NCBI GenBank assembly: GCA_002749535.1
Contig: MZZL01000376.1
Coordinates: forward strand, 496,001 to 560,000
Origin: Apophysomyces variabilis
Taxonomy: Eukaryota; Mucoromycota; Mucoromycetes; Mucorales; Mucoraceae
Reading direction: 5' to 3'
Length of the DNA stretch: 64,000 bases
The position numbers and the translations under genes were made by a program. Positions within the stretch are counted from its first letter, which is position 1. The number at the start of each line of letters is the position of its first letter. Under the pieces are notes generated by a model. That model was given only the letters and a program-made list of their open reading frames with translations, made no database searches and was not told where the DNA came from. Positions 24,147-40,917 of this stretch are shown here, in pieces.

Positions 24147-26268
24147 GATGTCTTACCCAACATCATCATGGAAAGCTCTGTATCACACATATCAACAATA
24201 CACAATTGACAACAAAAAGATCGATTCGACTCGTTATCAATTGGAAGTGCGATTGTCCGTACAGTGGAGATAGTACATAAAGAAAAGAGGTACAACATGC
24301 TATCCGAATATATGGGAACATCACCCGAAGAAAATGGTCTATTACCAACACAATGCTGGCTACATATAAACTTTTTCAATCACTGCAAGGTACTCAAGTC
24401 ATAAAGATGAGATTACTATCTCTGTTTGTCTGAATTGATAGTTATAGTGCAAGACCAAAAAGATGAAACCAACCGATATCGAATAAAGCCAGGATGAGGT
24501 ACATTCACCAAAGTGTTACTCACACGTCGGTCAGCCAACGCATACACGACCGTTCAGTTGACGTAAAAATGTTCCTCAACCAACGTATATTTGTCCTATG
24601 CATAGACGTAAAATCATCCGAAACAGGCGCAAAATAATGTTTGAAATACTGTAAAATGAACTAGTCCTTCTGCACTTGCTTTGCTCCTTCCGTTACAGCC
24701 GCGTACAGCTGCAGGAAATGAATTTGTGGCGATTTTTAGCATATGTTTACGTTATCATAAGATGTTGCTAAAAATGAAATCCTCATTTTAATGTAAGATA
24801 TTCAAGAGGTTTACATAAGTGACTGATATGATATGGTGTTAGGAAACAAAGATGCACCAAGTAAGATAAATAGTCTAAAACGAGAAAAATGATCTGGAGA
24901 CATAAGAACGTAAATAGGCCAGTATCGCTTGTGAGCAACGATTTCAGATAGGTAAAAGAAGAGCAGAATGAATGTTTGAAGCCTAGGAACCTGCCTCGTA
25001 TAACATAGCTTCTGGACCTTGATCTTACGTTGAAAAAATACAAAGCGAATGATAAAGTTAGCATAGGAATGGGTACTTCTGTTGGCAATAGAATATGTAA
25101 CAAACCGAGATAGATTGACAGTGTTCACTGAAGGTACATGTCTCCAAAACAAAGCAAAGTCCTCTATATAATGATCCTATCATTGAGCATTTTCCTCATA
25201 TATAAAACGGGGGGAGGTTAATCAGACAATATATTCAACTACTCGCTGCACTTTGGAAAACACTTGACCCTTCTCACTACTGCTGAAACTTTAACACAAA
25301 TGCCTATTTGATGATCTTAATATTCTTCTACCCACTTATTGCAGCTCAATTTTCTTGACCCACACATCAAGATTGCACCCAACTATCAAATTGCTACTGA
25401 GAGCGACTCAACCCTTTCGGCCTTGTTGGAAAGCGTCAGACAATAACTCTAACGAATCTATTCCTCTACTCCGTTGCTGGATGTACTCTTTTCCCCTAAT
25501 TAAAGACTTCTACATATCAACTGAAGAGTATTACGATCGAACCAGCTTGCACGAAACTGGTTGTGGTACCGACAAAATGTTTTTGCGCGCAAAAATTACT
25601 CGAAAATACAGTATACTTATAGAGAGACATCCTGTGGCAATATTCTTTGGTGACAAGTGAAACAGGCGCAGAGCAGTTCAATAAGAAGTACTGGGTTCAA
25701 CTCCACACTTGAAGCCGTCTAGCAAGACATTATACAAGTGAACCAATGCATACGTCCTCAAATAAAAAGGATATCAAAAAGGTAGTTCATCAGATACCGT
25801 ACGTAGTCACAATTTTCAAGCATCACGGATGAATAAGTAGTAGATACCAGAAAGTTATCATCAAATGAACCACTCGTTAATCTGTTTGATCCAGTTGTGA
25901 ACCCGATCACTCAGCTTCGCTGAGTCGCTTGTATACGCGAAACAACAGAATTAAAATGCAAAATTTTTTTTGAAGCGCAGATAAATTATAACAGCTAGAT
26001 TCAAAATCCCCGACACACAAATCACTCTCAAAAAATTAGTTGAATGGTCTGTTGGACGCGACAACCATGAACGTCTGCAACATCTCTACTGTATTGGCCG
26101 GTGCTGTTGTATTGAAGGATCACGGTCAAGCCAAGGGGGGTTTGGGTAACAGGAGATTATGCTGTGGGCACAACATAATTTCTGGTATGCGCTGTTCATT
26201 TTTCAGGTTTCACTGGTACCCGACTCTGAGCTTTCCAAGCTTTTTCTTCTTCTTTTTACTAACGTACC
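24147..26268. other. Gene-poor stretch
   Basis: No supportable gene in 2.1 kb. Open frames at 24783-25152 (minus) and 25355-25660 (plus) lack domains and conserved-looking splice sites. A short perfect stem, CACTCAGC/GCTGAGT-type, lies around 25908-25925. The last 230 bp are the promoter and 5' UTR of the LAMTOR1-like gene. Confidence 0.45.
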
Positions 26269-26939
26269 ATGGGCTGTTGTGGAAGTAAAGAGGAACATGA
26301 TGAGGCAAGTTACAAACTGTCAGATAACTTGCCAATAACATCGATTGTAGGAAGATCTTCAGGCATCACTATTAAACAATGACGAGCTTGCGAGTGATAG
26401 GTATATAGAATAATGCAACAACAACACATCTTGATGTTGGACTTGTGTTTACTCACGCCGGAAATTTTAGACGAATGAATTATCAGGCTATTGAAACCTT
26501 TGATGTAAAGAAAGAGCAAGAATTCTGGAATGAAGTGATTGACCGGGCAACCCAGTACGTTCCATATATTATAAGCTTGTGTAGTTTACTTTTCTGATTA
26601 TTTGCTAGAAATTTGATCGATATATCGTCCTCAAATGCGGATCCATTACAGAGCCAAGATATACAGGAACGTGTTGAGAAGTATCGCGATTTGCTGGAAC
26701 AAATGGATACAGATAATCAACAGCGGCCTCCTGTACAATTATTGCAGAACAATCTTTCAGCGGTGGATGTCCTAATGACAGCAAAGCCATACGGCGGCAT
26801 GAAGGAGGATGAAGTAGAATGGTTTTGTGAAGCTATGGATAGTATCCAAATTGCAATGCAGCGGATTCAAGTTCAACCTGTTGGAGATATGGTTGTTCAC
26901 TTGACAATGACCGAAAATTCTATCATTCGAGCTTATTAA
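26269..26939 (+). CDS. LAMTOR1/p18-like Ragulator (EGO complex) membrane anchor
   Basis: Anchor of the Ragulator scaffold that holds Rag GTPases and TORC1 at the vacuole or late endosome. The N-terminus MGCCGSKEEHDEA is an N-myristoylation (Gly2) plus palmitoylation (Cys3/Cys4) signal, as in human LAMTOR1 (MGCC). Later exons read FDVKKEQEFWNEVIDRATQ, then, after a 54-bp intron at 26555-26608 (GTACGT..TGCTAG), NLIDISSSNADPLQSQDI and, near the C-terminus, EWFCEAMDSIQIAMQRIQV. The NLIDIS segment and the C-terminal helix match the LAMTOR1 fold. The junction after exon 1 is not settled: candidate donors are near 26294 (GCAAGT) and 26345 (GTAGGA), with acceptors at about 26470 or 26485. The gene ends 35 bp from the convergent POL12 stop. 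Confidence 0.85.
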
Positions 26940-26974
26940 CGTTATAAATTGTATTCCTTGATTTGTGGCATGCT

Positions 26975-29291
26975 TCATAACTTTATCAAGTCAATACGTG
27001 TACGTTCATGTAGTTTTGCACCGTCGCTTATATTGGATTCTGATCGCTGCGACGATGGCTGTATCGCTAGATGCGCATATGTTCCGCCCGATTGTCGTTT
27101 TGATAGATATCCAGGGTTGACACACATTACGCCTTCGATCACCTAAACCTATGTTTAGCCATCGTTCATCATAGACTCAGTACTCACCCTTGTAAAATGT
27201 TTTAGCTGTGATGGCACTATCAGAATATCAGGGGCAAAAGGTATTTGAATGTCTGGCATTCTCTCGGCGTCTATACTGTCACCAATAGCTGGTGGGAAAA
27301 GTGGGTAGAGACTGCAATGGCCATTAATAAGAAAGCACATTATAATAAATTCATTTACCTTTGCTGTTGTAACAGGTGCTGCGCTAGACGTGCCAAACGA
27401 TCGGATTTTATCCGGCTTCTGTAAAGTTTGGTTAGATTTCCGCATACAGATTCCTTTGTGGCATACTTTGCAATTTCTTCGCAGCTTAGACTGAATATCG
27501 CGTCAATATTACTGATAGTAAAAGCATTTCCATTGATTTCTATAGATGCAGGGTTGCTTAAAGATTCTATACCATCCGCGAGCAGAGATCGTTTGAGGGG
27601 TGGCTGTGGGAACATAGGATATTCATGAATAATATCATTGGCATGAGGCACCAGCAAGATGCGAGTGCTTGGGCTTTCCTTTGCCAAAGTTGCCAGACGT
27701 GCAATGACTTCTTCTTTAAAGATATCTTCTGGAGACGTGGTAACTGCTCCTGTCGCTATCATAGGATGGGTTTCTGATACGAAAGGGCCAAGCTATAAGA
27801 AATCCTTAGTTCAATGACTATCTGTAGACATGCTATACCAATAAGACAACGTCTGGTTTCTGTTTCATACAATTCTTAATTAATTCTTCCAATGGTTGAT
27901 ATGACAAATCGTCATCCAACGTATATGGCCCGGCAGCAAGGATCATATCGGTAGCCGCTGACGATGTTCCATTAGCGCGTGGATCTTTTCCAGAAGCACT
28001 ATAGGCTGCAGGCATTGGAGGCTTCGCAAAGTTAGAATGAAGATCGTAGTAATGTAGTCACTTACCATCAGAAGCTTATCTACGACAAAAGATCTACCGC
28101 TGCTGTTAATTCCTTCTACAGCAATGATCTGGACAGAATCAGCTTTCGATCTCTAAATAACCGATATTTACCTGTCCAGGAAACAGTGCATATTTATCCA
28201 GTCGGGCCAGATCTAGCTTGACCCGTTTACCCATACCCAACTGTCTAGATGTTTCCAGTAGCACAGATTTTTCGTTTAATTTCCCTTCGCTGGCATCGCA
28301 ACAAATTCGGCCCACGGCAACGATAGAGCTCTGTAAACCAAGTTATATAAGAACACTCGCGTAAAATTAACACATACCTGGCTTGGGCGAGTCGGATTAT
28401 CAAACACACCATTTAAACCGTATGACTGATCTATTGCATTTGCAATATACTCGATTTGATCATCCAGACCTGCCAGAACAAGTATAAGCAAAAAGAAAAA
28501 TTCTGTAACCTAGTTCACCTTCTGACTTTTCCCTGATCTTCTCAAACATATACCGGTATTCTTTTATAGGGCTTTGGATCAAATTGACGTCCGCTCTGTG
28601 CTTGTTTCTCGGCGATGGATGTTGTAAAGGCAGGTGAGCGTTATATTGTTCGTCAACGGTGTTCGATAGCTTGCGCTGAGAGAAGTGGATCGAAGCTTGC
28701 GATCTACAATACCATAATTACTATATCCATGTGAGAGAATTTGATCCACATACTTTCGCTTGTGAGAAATCGAGGAACTAGTACTTCCCGCCAAGTTTGG
28801 GATCGATGATGAATATCCTGTGCTTGGCTGCATACTCCCCGTTAACTTTGCCATGCTCGAAACAAAGTCAGTAAAACAGGCTGGTCCACTCAAGCAATCT
28901 GCGTTATCACTTACAAGTCGTCGAGATTGTTGTTGGAAGCGTCGATACTCATAGGGACATAGCTGGATAAGTTGAAGGTAGCTTCCTTTTTTATTCCTGT
29001 AGATTTTTCTTGTTGTAGCTTGAGCTCAAATTCTCGCTGTAGATTGCTCTTCATAAGTCGTACATTGTCGACGGTTGGCGTTGCCGGAATATTACTGTTC
29101 ACGACGAATGCCTCCCATTTGAACTGAAGATCTTCTGGTGGCAGGTCGTAGAGCCTACACAAAGAAGCCACTGTACGTATTCAGTGCTCTCTTCAAGTAT
29201 GAGCGTGCTTAACCTTACATTCATCGAGGACTTCGCCGTGAGCGTCGTTGGTAAGGTTAAATCTTCGGATAAGCGCGTCGCGTAAAGACAT
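26975..29291 (-). CDS. POL12: DNA polymerase alpha subunit B (Pol12)
   Basis: Regulatory subunit of the polymerase alpha-primase complex, needed to initiate replication and for telomere capping. Exon 1 begins MSLRDALIRRFNLTNDAHGE and joins ELASLCRLYDLPPEDLQFKW. The middle holds the inactive phosphoesterase and OB parts (MILAAGPYTLDDDLSYQPL; KQKPDVVLL). The C-terminal third has LLVPHANDIIHEYPMFPQPP, SNPASIEINGNAFTISN, LFPPAIGDSIDAERM and finally VIEGVMCVNPGYLSKRQSGG, the typical end of this family. At least eight short introns are needed. The start at 29291 is supported by the in-frame junction GAA T|TG GCT. It is divergent to PRMT3 (137-bp gap) and convergent to the LAMTOR1-like gene. Confidence 0.93.
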
Positions 29292-29428
29292 TGAAGTGAC
29301 AAAGGAAGCGTCCCAAACGCGCTCCTTTCCTGTGCGCGATTTGAAAGTGGCTTCTCCGTGACTATTTTGTTCCCTAGGAACTGCTTGATTTCTCTACTTT
29401 TTTTTTACAGGCAAATCGATCGTTCGTC
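29292..29428. promoter_or_regulatory. Shared divergent promoter of POL12 and PRMT3
   Basis: Only 137 bp separate the two start codons, so both promoters and 5' UTRs must lie here. A T-tract sits at 29398-29406. No TATA box is seen. Confidence 0.6.
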
Positions 29429-31645
<2,217 letters not shown>

Positions 31646-31806
31646 AATATCTGTATATTACCATATCTGCATAAAACAACATTGCTACCATCAAGGCAAC
31701 CCGGAACTTGATCTACTTTGGTTACCATAGCGACGTTTTTCAATCTCTCGTATTATAACAGAATTTTACGACTCATCGTATCACAGAAGTCGGCGGAAGG
31801 ACATCT

Positions 31807-32638
31807 ATGAAAATTCAAAAGCGATACCAAGAGTACAGCAAAACTGTCGTTCTTTTTGTTCACCTGATGACTTCTTACGGTACTCTGAACGCCGAGCCAT
31901 CAGCACTTGAAGATCAGCAGTGCCCAACTATACCTGCATGGCGCGAACGCCTTGGTCAATTCCTGGAAAACAAGAGACTGCATATCGCTATTTTGGGTCT
32001 CACTCTGATTGATACCGCATGTGCGATGGTTCAGATTCTTTACACCTTTTTCCATGAATGTGAAACCACTGCACCTGTTCTAGATATATACGGCAGAGCG
32101 AGCCATGGCTGGTTCATTGCTTTCGAAACGGCTGAAGTCGTCGCCGTAGTGATAACGTCTCTCTTTTTGCTTGAATTGGTCTTGTGTCTGATAGCATTCG
32201 GACCTAAATATTGGTTGCCTGGGTGGGAACACTGGAAACTTCACGTCTTTGATTTGATTGGTATATTGCATATTACGCGTTCAAGAAATGGTAGCTGAAC
32301 TACTTCTTAGTGGTTGTAACTACGTTCAGTTTGGAGGTTCTATTACGTGGCAAAGAGCGGGAAGTTGTAGGGTACGTTTACTAAGGCTAGTCGAAGCTAT
32401 ATTTATCTGGTTTTTATTTTTTTCTTTTTGCAGACTTCTGATCATTCTTCGTCTCTGGCGTGTTGTGAAGATTATAGATGCAGTAGCCATGGGTATGAGT
32501 TATCAAAACGAACAAGCACATCTGCATCTTGAGGAGGAACTGGCCAAAATAAGAGCTGCCTACAGTGCCTTGGAAAAGGAATTCAACAAAGAACATCGAT
32601 TACGCGTGGAGTTGCAAGAAAGATTAGAATCGCAGTAG
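31807..32638 (+). CDS. Voltage-gated proton channel (Hv1/VSOP-type)
   Basis: Voltage-sensor-only proton channel with a C-terminal coiled coil for dimerisation. Three exons, with introns 32261-32310 (50 bp, branch CTGAAC) and 32372-32433 (62 bp), close in frame at 239 residues. S1 is LGLTLIDTACAMVQILY and carries the Asp equivalent to the selectivity-filter Asp112 of human Hv1. S2 is AVVITSLFLLELVLCLIAFG. S3 is FDLIVVVTTFSLEVLLRG, created only by removing the first intron. S4 is GLLIILRLWRVVKIIDAV, followed by a helix NEQAHLHLEEELAKIRAAYS. The gating pattern is R-x-x-R-x-x-K, so the third position is Lys, and an Asp sits at the place of human Asn214. The start may instead be the Met at 31867 (MTSYGTLNAEP). 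It ends 50 bp from the convergent NDUFAF2 gene. Confidence 0.92.
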
Positions 32639-32688
32639 TATTGTTTCCATGATCTACACGGAATAAAAAGTGAAAATTTACATAATTA

Positions 32689-33392
32689 TTAACGTCTGGA
32701 AGTTGAAGGCGACCATTCGCCAGGTTGGAAAGAGTCTCCTTGTCCTTTAGGCTGAGATGTCTTTGGCTGTTTCCCTTCATCGTCTAGATTGTCAAATAAA
32801 TGATATAGATACAATATGAAGTGATTTCCTTTACCCTCTTTAACTTCGGCCAATTGAGGCATCTCCTCGTGGACTTTTTGTTGTGCTAATTCCAATTTTC
32901 GCTATGCAATATCCTTTTTCAGCTCATGGTTCGAGATGGTTGGCTTTCCTTTTACCTGCTGCCATTCTATTTCTAACCGGTGCGCTCGTTCTTGTATTAA
33001 GGCTTTCCGTCTTTCATCGGCTATTAAATCTTGAATTGTAGGAGCCTCAAATCGGGTATGTCGCAACCACGACTGCCACTGTACTGTATGCTTGATTAAA
33101 AGAAATTAATCACTCGTATTCCATACCTGGTATCTGTTCTTGACGGAAAGTGGCGTAGTCAGGCTCATTTTTCATTTCTACCCAACGTTTCTCGCGACCC
33201 CCTGATACCCAATTTGTTCATCAGATATCGATGAGAGATCGAATTTGAAGACTTACCGAGAGGGTTTGGCATTTCCCAGTATTCATTACCGTCCAAATCT
33301 ATGCCAACTAGAACATGTTTCTTCCATGGAAAACGACTAGCTTTGTATCCTTGAGTTAGACGCTTTAATAAGGATGTTGTGGGCCGCTGCAT
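32689..33392 (-). CDS. NDUFAF2-like complex I assembly factor (B17.2L/mimitin)
   Basis: Mitochondrial assembly factor of respiratory complex I, paralogous to subunit NDUFA12. Starts MQRPTTSLLKRLTQGYKASR, then GIDLDGNEYWEMPNPLG|GREKRWVEMKNEPDYATFRQ, QWQSWLRHTRFEAPTIQDLI, a basic coiled region (ADERRKALIQERAHRLEIEW) and a Ser/Pro tail ending STSRR. The GxDLxGNxYWE and GREKRWV motifs are the family signature. Four introns are needed, including GTAAGT at about 33257 and GTAAAA at about 32955, with frames joining cleanly. Its presence implies that this organism has a proton-pumping complex I. RAD26 lies upstream on the same strand. Confidence 0.9.
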
Positions 33393-33638
33393 GTTTGTGA
33401 ATGGTCAGTGGCTCTGCACAGAATCCAGTGGCTTCGAGTATGGCCTCTCGCCATGTTTTCATTTGCACGGTACGGAGCTTCAAATTTCAACTTGGAAAAG
33501 ATTTCCATCTGATTGTGCTTAATGAATGTCTGTGAAATATACCCTTTTTATTTGATACTTATTTACAATGTTCTAATTGTTTATGACTTAATATAATATA
33601 CACATATACGATGCATCAGAGTAGGTATAACATCAACA

Positions 33639-36600
33639 TTAAATGAACTCGTCCTTTAGGACCCATACACCTTTTCCTTGAGCATTCTTTTCAAACCTTG
33701 CGATGGCTTGTAGCATCTTGCGGAAAACAGCTACTTGTTCTTTGCTGACATTCATATTCAATACGTTCATTATATCGTTGCTAGATGCGCTTCCACTATT
33801 TTGAGAGAGATAGTCTCGGATTTTCGCTATTAGATGTTCTTGTGTGTTGCTGTCTAACACATTTGGCAAAGCTACAAGCAAAGTGAGCTGATTTCCATTA
33901 TTATCAAAGTCCAACATACTTGTTCCTACTTTCGAAGTTTCCATAGTATTGCTATCCAACGCTTTTCTTTCGCGCATTTTTGCCAGTAGCATACTTGATC
34001 CAATCGCAGGTGCAGTGCTGTGGGTTGATTCTTTAAACCCGGATAGCGCACCAGATCCGAATCGGGGAGAGTTTGGTGATGATGATCCGGACAAAGTAGG
34101 CCTTTGTCCTGACGGAAGACTAGGGTTCAATGTCTGGCCAAAGCGTGGAGGAGTTGACTGTGATCGTTGGTCCAGGAAACGCACGGGGGCTCCAGCAGAT
34201 CCTACATTTTTACACGTCGAGCTTTAGTCTAGCATTTCCTTAAGTTTAGTTCCCTTACCAGAACGACCTGTCCAAGTAGGCACATTAATTCCGACCACTC
34301 GTCGCTGCCTTCTCGATTCTTTTAATGCCGCAGCGGCACGTTCTGCTATAATTGTGGCTAGCATACATATTATATTAGACAATGTTGATCGTACCAAATG
34401 GACTAACCTTCTCGTTCAACAAACACACTATCCTGCGACGCAGAATCTACAATCTGATCGTGTAAAAGAGCACTCTGTATACCAGTCATTTCAAATAAAC
34501 TTTTTAAGATGTTATCTTCTCCGTTTGCTGGGACGTTTTCTCCCAAGCTTTTGTTTGCATGATCAGCATCGTCTTCCATTTTGCTGCGTAAAATTTGATT
34601 AACTTTTCGGCGCAGCATATCATTCAAACCACTCACAAATTTTCAACGTAACCAACACCGTTAAGGTTTGATAATTCCTTTTCTTCAATGTCCTCTCTAC
34701 GTTTCGTTCTCTTTTCTTCTTGACGTTGTTTGCGTGTAACGGTATCCTCGTATTTTATTTCGGTTCCTTCAAATAGTTGTGCTGTCTCTGGTTCAGTCGC
34801 ATTTTCAGAACCCAACGTAAACAAAGACCTTAAATTGGTTGCCTATATTTGATAAAGTCTTAGACTATACGCATAAGATAAGTTAATCACAGAATCTCAC
34901 ATCAAAGAATCGCCTCTGTTTGGGATCCTTAAGGATCTTGTTCGTTAAAAACTGCTTATAGATTTGGCGATGATATATTTTTTCTTCGATGGTGCCGGTG
35001 GTCATCAGGCGATAGATGGTCACGTCTTTCGTTTGTCCCAGCCTCCATGCTCTTTCTCTCGCTTGCATGTCCGTAGAAGGATTCTAAGAATACATTAATT
35101 CCGGTTCAAATCTTTGTTCGATATACTTTACCCAGTCAGGATCATACAAAATTACTCGGTCAGCTCCTGTGAGGTTGAGACCGAGCCCACCGACCTTCGT
35201 CGTCAGCAAGAAGACATAAACTTCATTCTTCAAATTAAACTCATTTACGAGACTCATACGATGATGTACAGGCGTGGTCCCATCCATCCGTAGGTAAGTA
35301 TATCTAAGGTTTTTGACCATTTTCTCCAGGATATCCAACATTTGACGTGTTTGACTGAAAAGGAGCACGCGGTGTCTTTGCTTCTTCCATAGATTTAGCA
35401 AAGCACGTACAACCACCATTTTACCGCTCTTTTCCGGGTCCCCATAATCAGGGTCCTGCAAATTCAAACATTGCTAAGGATTTTACACAATATGAACCTC
35501 ACATTTACCGAAGCATTAGCTGCTACATTGAAGATGTCCGGATGGTTGCATATTTTGCGTACAATATCAATGCCGTATAAAACTTGTCTGCGTCGCTCAA
35601 GAATAGCGTCCATCTCTTTAGATTGAATGAATTGAAGATATATTTGCCGTTGCGACTTTGTCAATTTGCAGAATAAAACCTTTTCACATAAAGGTTAGCT
35701 AACTTTTGCAATACGGTTTACTTACCTGTTCACTTTTTTTGGGTAAATCTGCTGCAACATCCACTTTCATCCTTCTTAACAGATAAGGATTAATCAAGTC
35801 TCTCAGCATACATGCACATTTATATGCAGTCTGCACTTGAACATTGGTGGCATTTGCATAACCACCGATACTAATGGGTACAGAAAACTGCGTCTGGAAG
35901 ACCGGCAAGGTCTAGGAAAAAACATTTGCTTACAAAATTCTTTAAATTTTCCATTACTTACACCCAGTCTTCCCGGGAAAATGAAATCGAAGAGAGACCA
36001 TAGCTCTTTCAAGTTATTTTGAATCGGAGTGCCTGAAAGAATGATTCTATGCGGTGTCTACTCAATCCCGTTACCTCAACACAGAAATGGTGAGTCAGAA
36101 AGATGTACCTTTAATCGTTTGCATGCTAACGTAGTTTCAGAATCAGGGTTTCGTATTTTGTGACCCTCGTCAAGTACGACATATCCCCACTGATGCTTCA
36201 AAAGTAGCTCTCGGTAGGTTTGTACACCACTGTAAGTTGTGATCAATATACCGCCTAGCAACAAACGTTAACTCATAGGAAACAAAAAACCAATGGAACG
36301 GACCTTCCCTCATAAATCGGTTAACTACAGCTGCAGCGTTTTTTCCCGACTTGGTCTTTAAAAGGTTTGATTTGACTCGACTTCTCTGAAGTCGTTTACG
36401 AGATCCTCGACGATCTGGCTCGTACTCCTCGTTTTCATCTTCATCACATAGATCCACTTCACTTAATGCCAACATATCATTGTTGTTGCTCGCAGTCCTG
36501 ATTCCACATCCACTAGAGTGTAAAATAGCGACTTTGAGGGGAGGCCACCATTGATGAAATTCTTGAACCCATTGCTTCATGACGGTTGCCGGACAAACCA

Positions 36601-38469
36601 CTAATGTTGGCTTCCCAGGGCCTAATATTCTAGAATAGTATAAACCGGCTAGAAATGCAGTCATCTGAACCGTCTTTCCCAAGCCCTTATAATAATGGTA
36701 TTGTTAACTGCTTCTTTGCTGTTTTGCATTTATTCACCATTTCATCTCCAATAATTCCTCCTACTTTCTGGCAATGTAGTTCCCATAGCCATTGAACGCC
36801 TAGCAAAAAGCTTTGTTAATAAACGACATGGCCAGTTTAAACCAGCTTAACACATACATGTCTTTTGATAATCAAAGAGATCTTTCCATAACTCCCCAGG
36901 CACTCGCATCCCTCCTTCAAACTGCGCATCCGCATAAGCGGGGTTCGGTTCGTATAATTCTAAAAAAGGATCGAATTCATGCTGCTCTTCTAGCTTGCTT
37001 TCAATCTCGTGTAATTCTAGTTTTTCCGCAGCAGGCTGTGTAATAAATAAATGTTAAGAAATGACATTAAGATAATCATAAGCCGTACAGTGTCCATCCG
37101 ATACCGCATAATTCTCCTATTATGCACCCAATCGTCGAGCCTTTTCTACAAGGTCAAGCCAACCGTTAATGATCCTAACTAAGAGCGCTTCTCTTCGCTT
37201 ACGCAATAGTTGGCTTCGTTTCCATCGTCCTCGAACATTTTTTCCAAACTTTGCAAGGTTTTGCCCCTTATCTCTAATTCATCTTCGCTGGCTGATTCTG
37301 ATACAGTTGAAATACTTTCGTTCTCATCATCCTCTGCTTCGGACATTTCGTACTCATCATCCGATCTTTCTTTGCGTTTATTAACGCTTGATATTGGAGT
37401 TCGCCGTTTTCTTTCAATGATTTCTTCGCCTGTACTTGTATGTGTTGTAAGGTTGCTATGATCTTCCAGGTAATTGCGCAATACTGTGTCTGATCCAGGT
37501 AACGTTGCACCTGCATTATCTCAATCAATTTAAAGCTTTTTATGCAAAAATAAGCGTTATTACCAGATGAACTCGACATGGCCGTTTTTTCGAGGTGCGA
37601 CACTTTGGAGAACGGAGTGATCTTACCGGTCCGGATAAGATACTCTCGATACGATTCATCCTCCTGCTTTTCAGTATTTGTTGAGTCTAACAGCTATTGA
37701 GTCAGTTGAGTCGTTCTTAAAAAGGAGAAGCTGCCTATTACTCGTTTCAGAGACTGATTTAGTTCTGGCCATTTCACGATCTTTCATTCGTTTCGTGATT
37801 TCCTCTTTATCTTTATTAGCATTACTTAACCGCGCAGCCTAATGCGACCGTAAACAAGATATAAAATGAATACTAGACGAGATGCTCTTAAGTATTACCT
37901 GCTCATTAACTTTTAGTAATAGTTGATCTCTGTCCTTTATCGCTTGATCTTTCAATTTGGATTTCAACGCCGTCAATTGCTTCTGAGTTTCCCTTTTACC
38001 ATATCGTCAGTTCACGTTATATAAAGAAGGCGGTTACTAACTCTATCACTTTATTCGTCTTCTCGAGCCGTTTTCTATCTAGCGCATCGTCACGTTCTGA
38101 TATTGCATGGTCGACCTGAAGGATAGTTTGTATTCAACTGCTATTTTATATATATTTGGCTTTCTGATATACCTGGACCATAATTTTACGTTCCAAAGAG
38201 GTCTGATCGACTAAACCCACACCAAGGTGTTGTAATTCTTGGCTAACCTCTCCAATATCGTTTGCTGGAACATTATCGCAGCTGTCTTTCATAAAGCTCT
38301 CAGAATCAAAAGGATCCATGCCAGTTCCTTCCTCTTCAGAAAAAAGAATTTCGTCGGATAGCGATGAACATGACATATCATCGTAACTATCAGCCATCGT
38401 ATTGTTGAAGAGAGAAAATTCTGATCGGGTGAATGTCGAAAACCGCAGCAAATATTCGGGAAGTTGCAT
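33639..38469 (-). CDS. RAD26: Rad26/CSB/ERCC6-type SNF2 ATPase (transcription-coupled repair)
   Basis: DNA translocase that recognises stalled RNA polymerase II and starts transcription-coupled nucleotide excision repair. The N-terminus starts [17 protein letters not shown] (38397; an in-frame Met at 38469 adds 24 residues) and carries the family motif [17 protein letters not shown]. The helicase core includes [17 protein letters not shown] (Walker A, split by an intron), [14 protein letters not shown] (DEGH), [57 protein letters not shown] and [20 protein letters not shown]. The C-terminal winged-helix region ends [17 protein letters not shown], as in CSB/Rhp26. About a dozen short introns. 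All helicase motifs look intact. Confidence 0.95.
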
Positions 38470-38935
38470 TGTTTGTGACTATGGTTTCGTTGCTTCCGAT
38501 ATGCCCTGTGCAATTCTGTTTAAGGAATCACCAGTCATTTACTCTAGAGCCTTCCTTGAAAAACCATAGCATGAAGCAATTGAATGAGAATGATCACCAT
38601 GCCCTGTTCTTGGGTGCCTTCTCAGTATTCTATTCCCAAAGTTTGTCAGTTGCTTAACTGAATTGCCTCCTTATTGTAAGAATTAAGACATTTAAAATGA
38701 AATGCAGGATGCATCAACTTAACGTAACGCTAGGTATCCCTTCCTCCAAAATAAAATGTTTTTATCCCATCTTTAGCATGAATCAAACGAATATACGGCC
38801 ATCCAGTGTTCCATTCAAATTCTGTCACCTATGGTTTGGGTTTTCGACATCTTTATACGTTGTTTATAGATTATTCTTGGGACAACCGCTAAATCTACCG
38901 GTTTGTTTTCTTACAACTTTACATAGCATACTTCT
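38470..38935. other. Intergenic between RAD26 and ADK1
   Basis: Promoter of RAD26 and 3' UTR of ADK1, both on the minus strand. No gene seen. Confidence 0.5.

Positions 38936-40917
<1,982 letters not shown>

Noticed and set aside
24783..25660. Overlapping open frames on both strands as genes
   Set aside because: No domains, no start or splice context, composition of AT-rich noncoding DNA.
25908..25925. Short palindrome as a terminator or regulatory hairpin
   Set aside because: Very short, in a gene-poor eukaryotic region, with no context.
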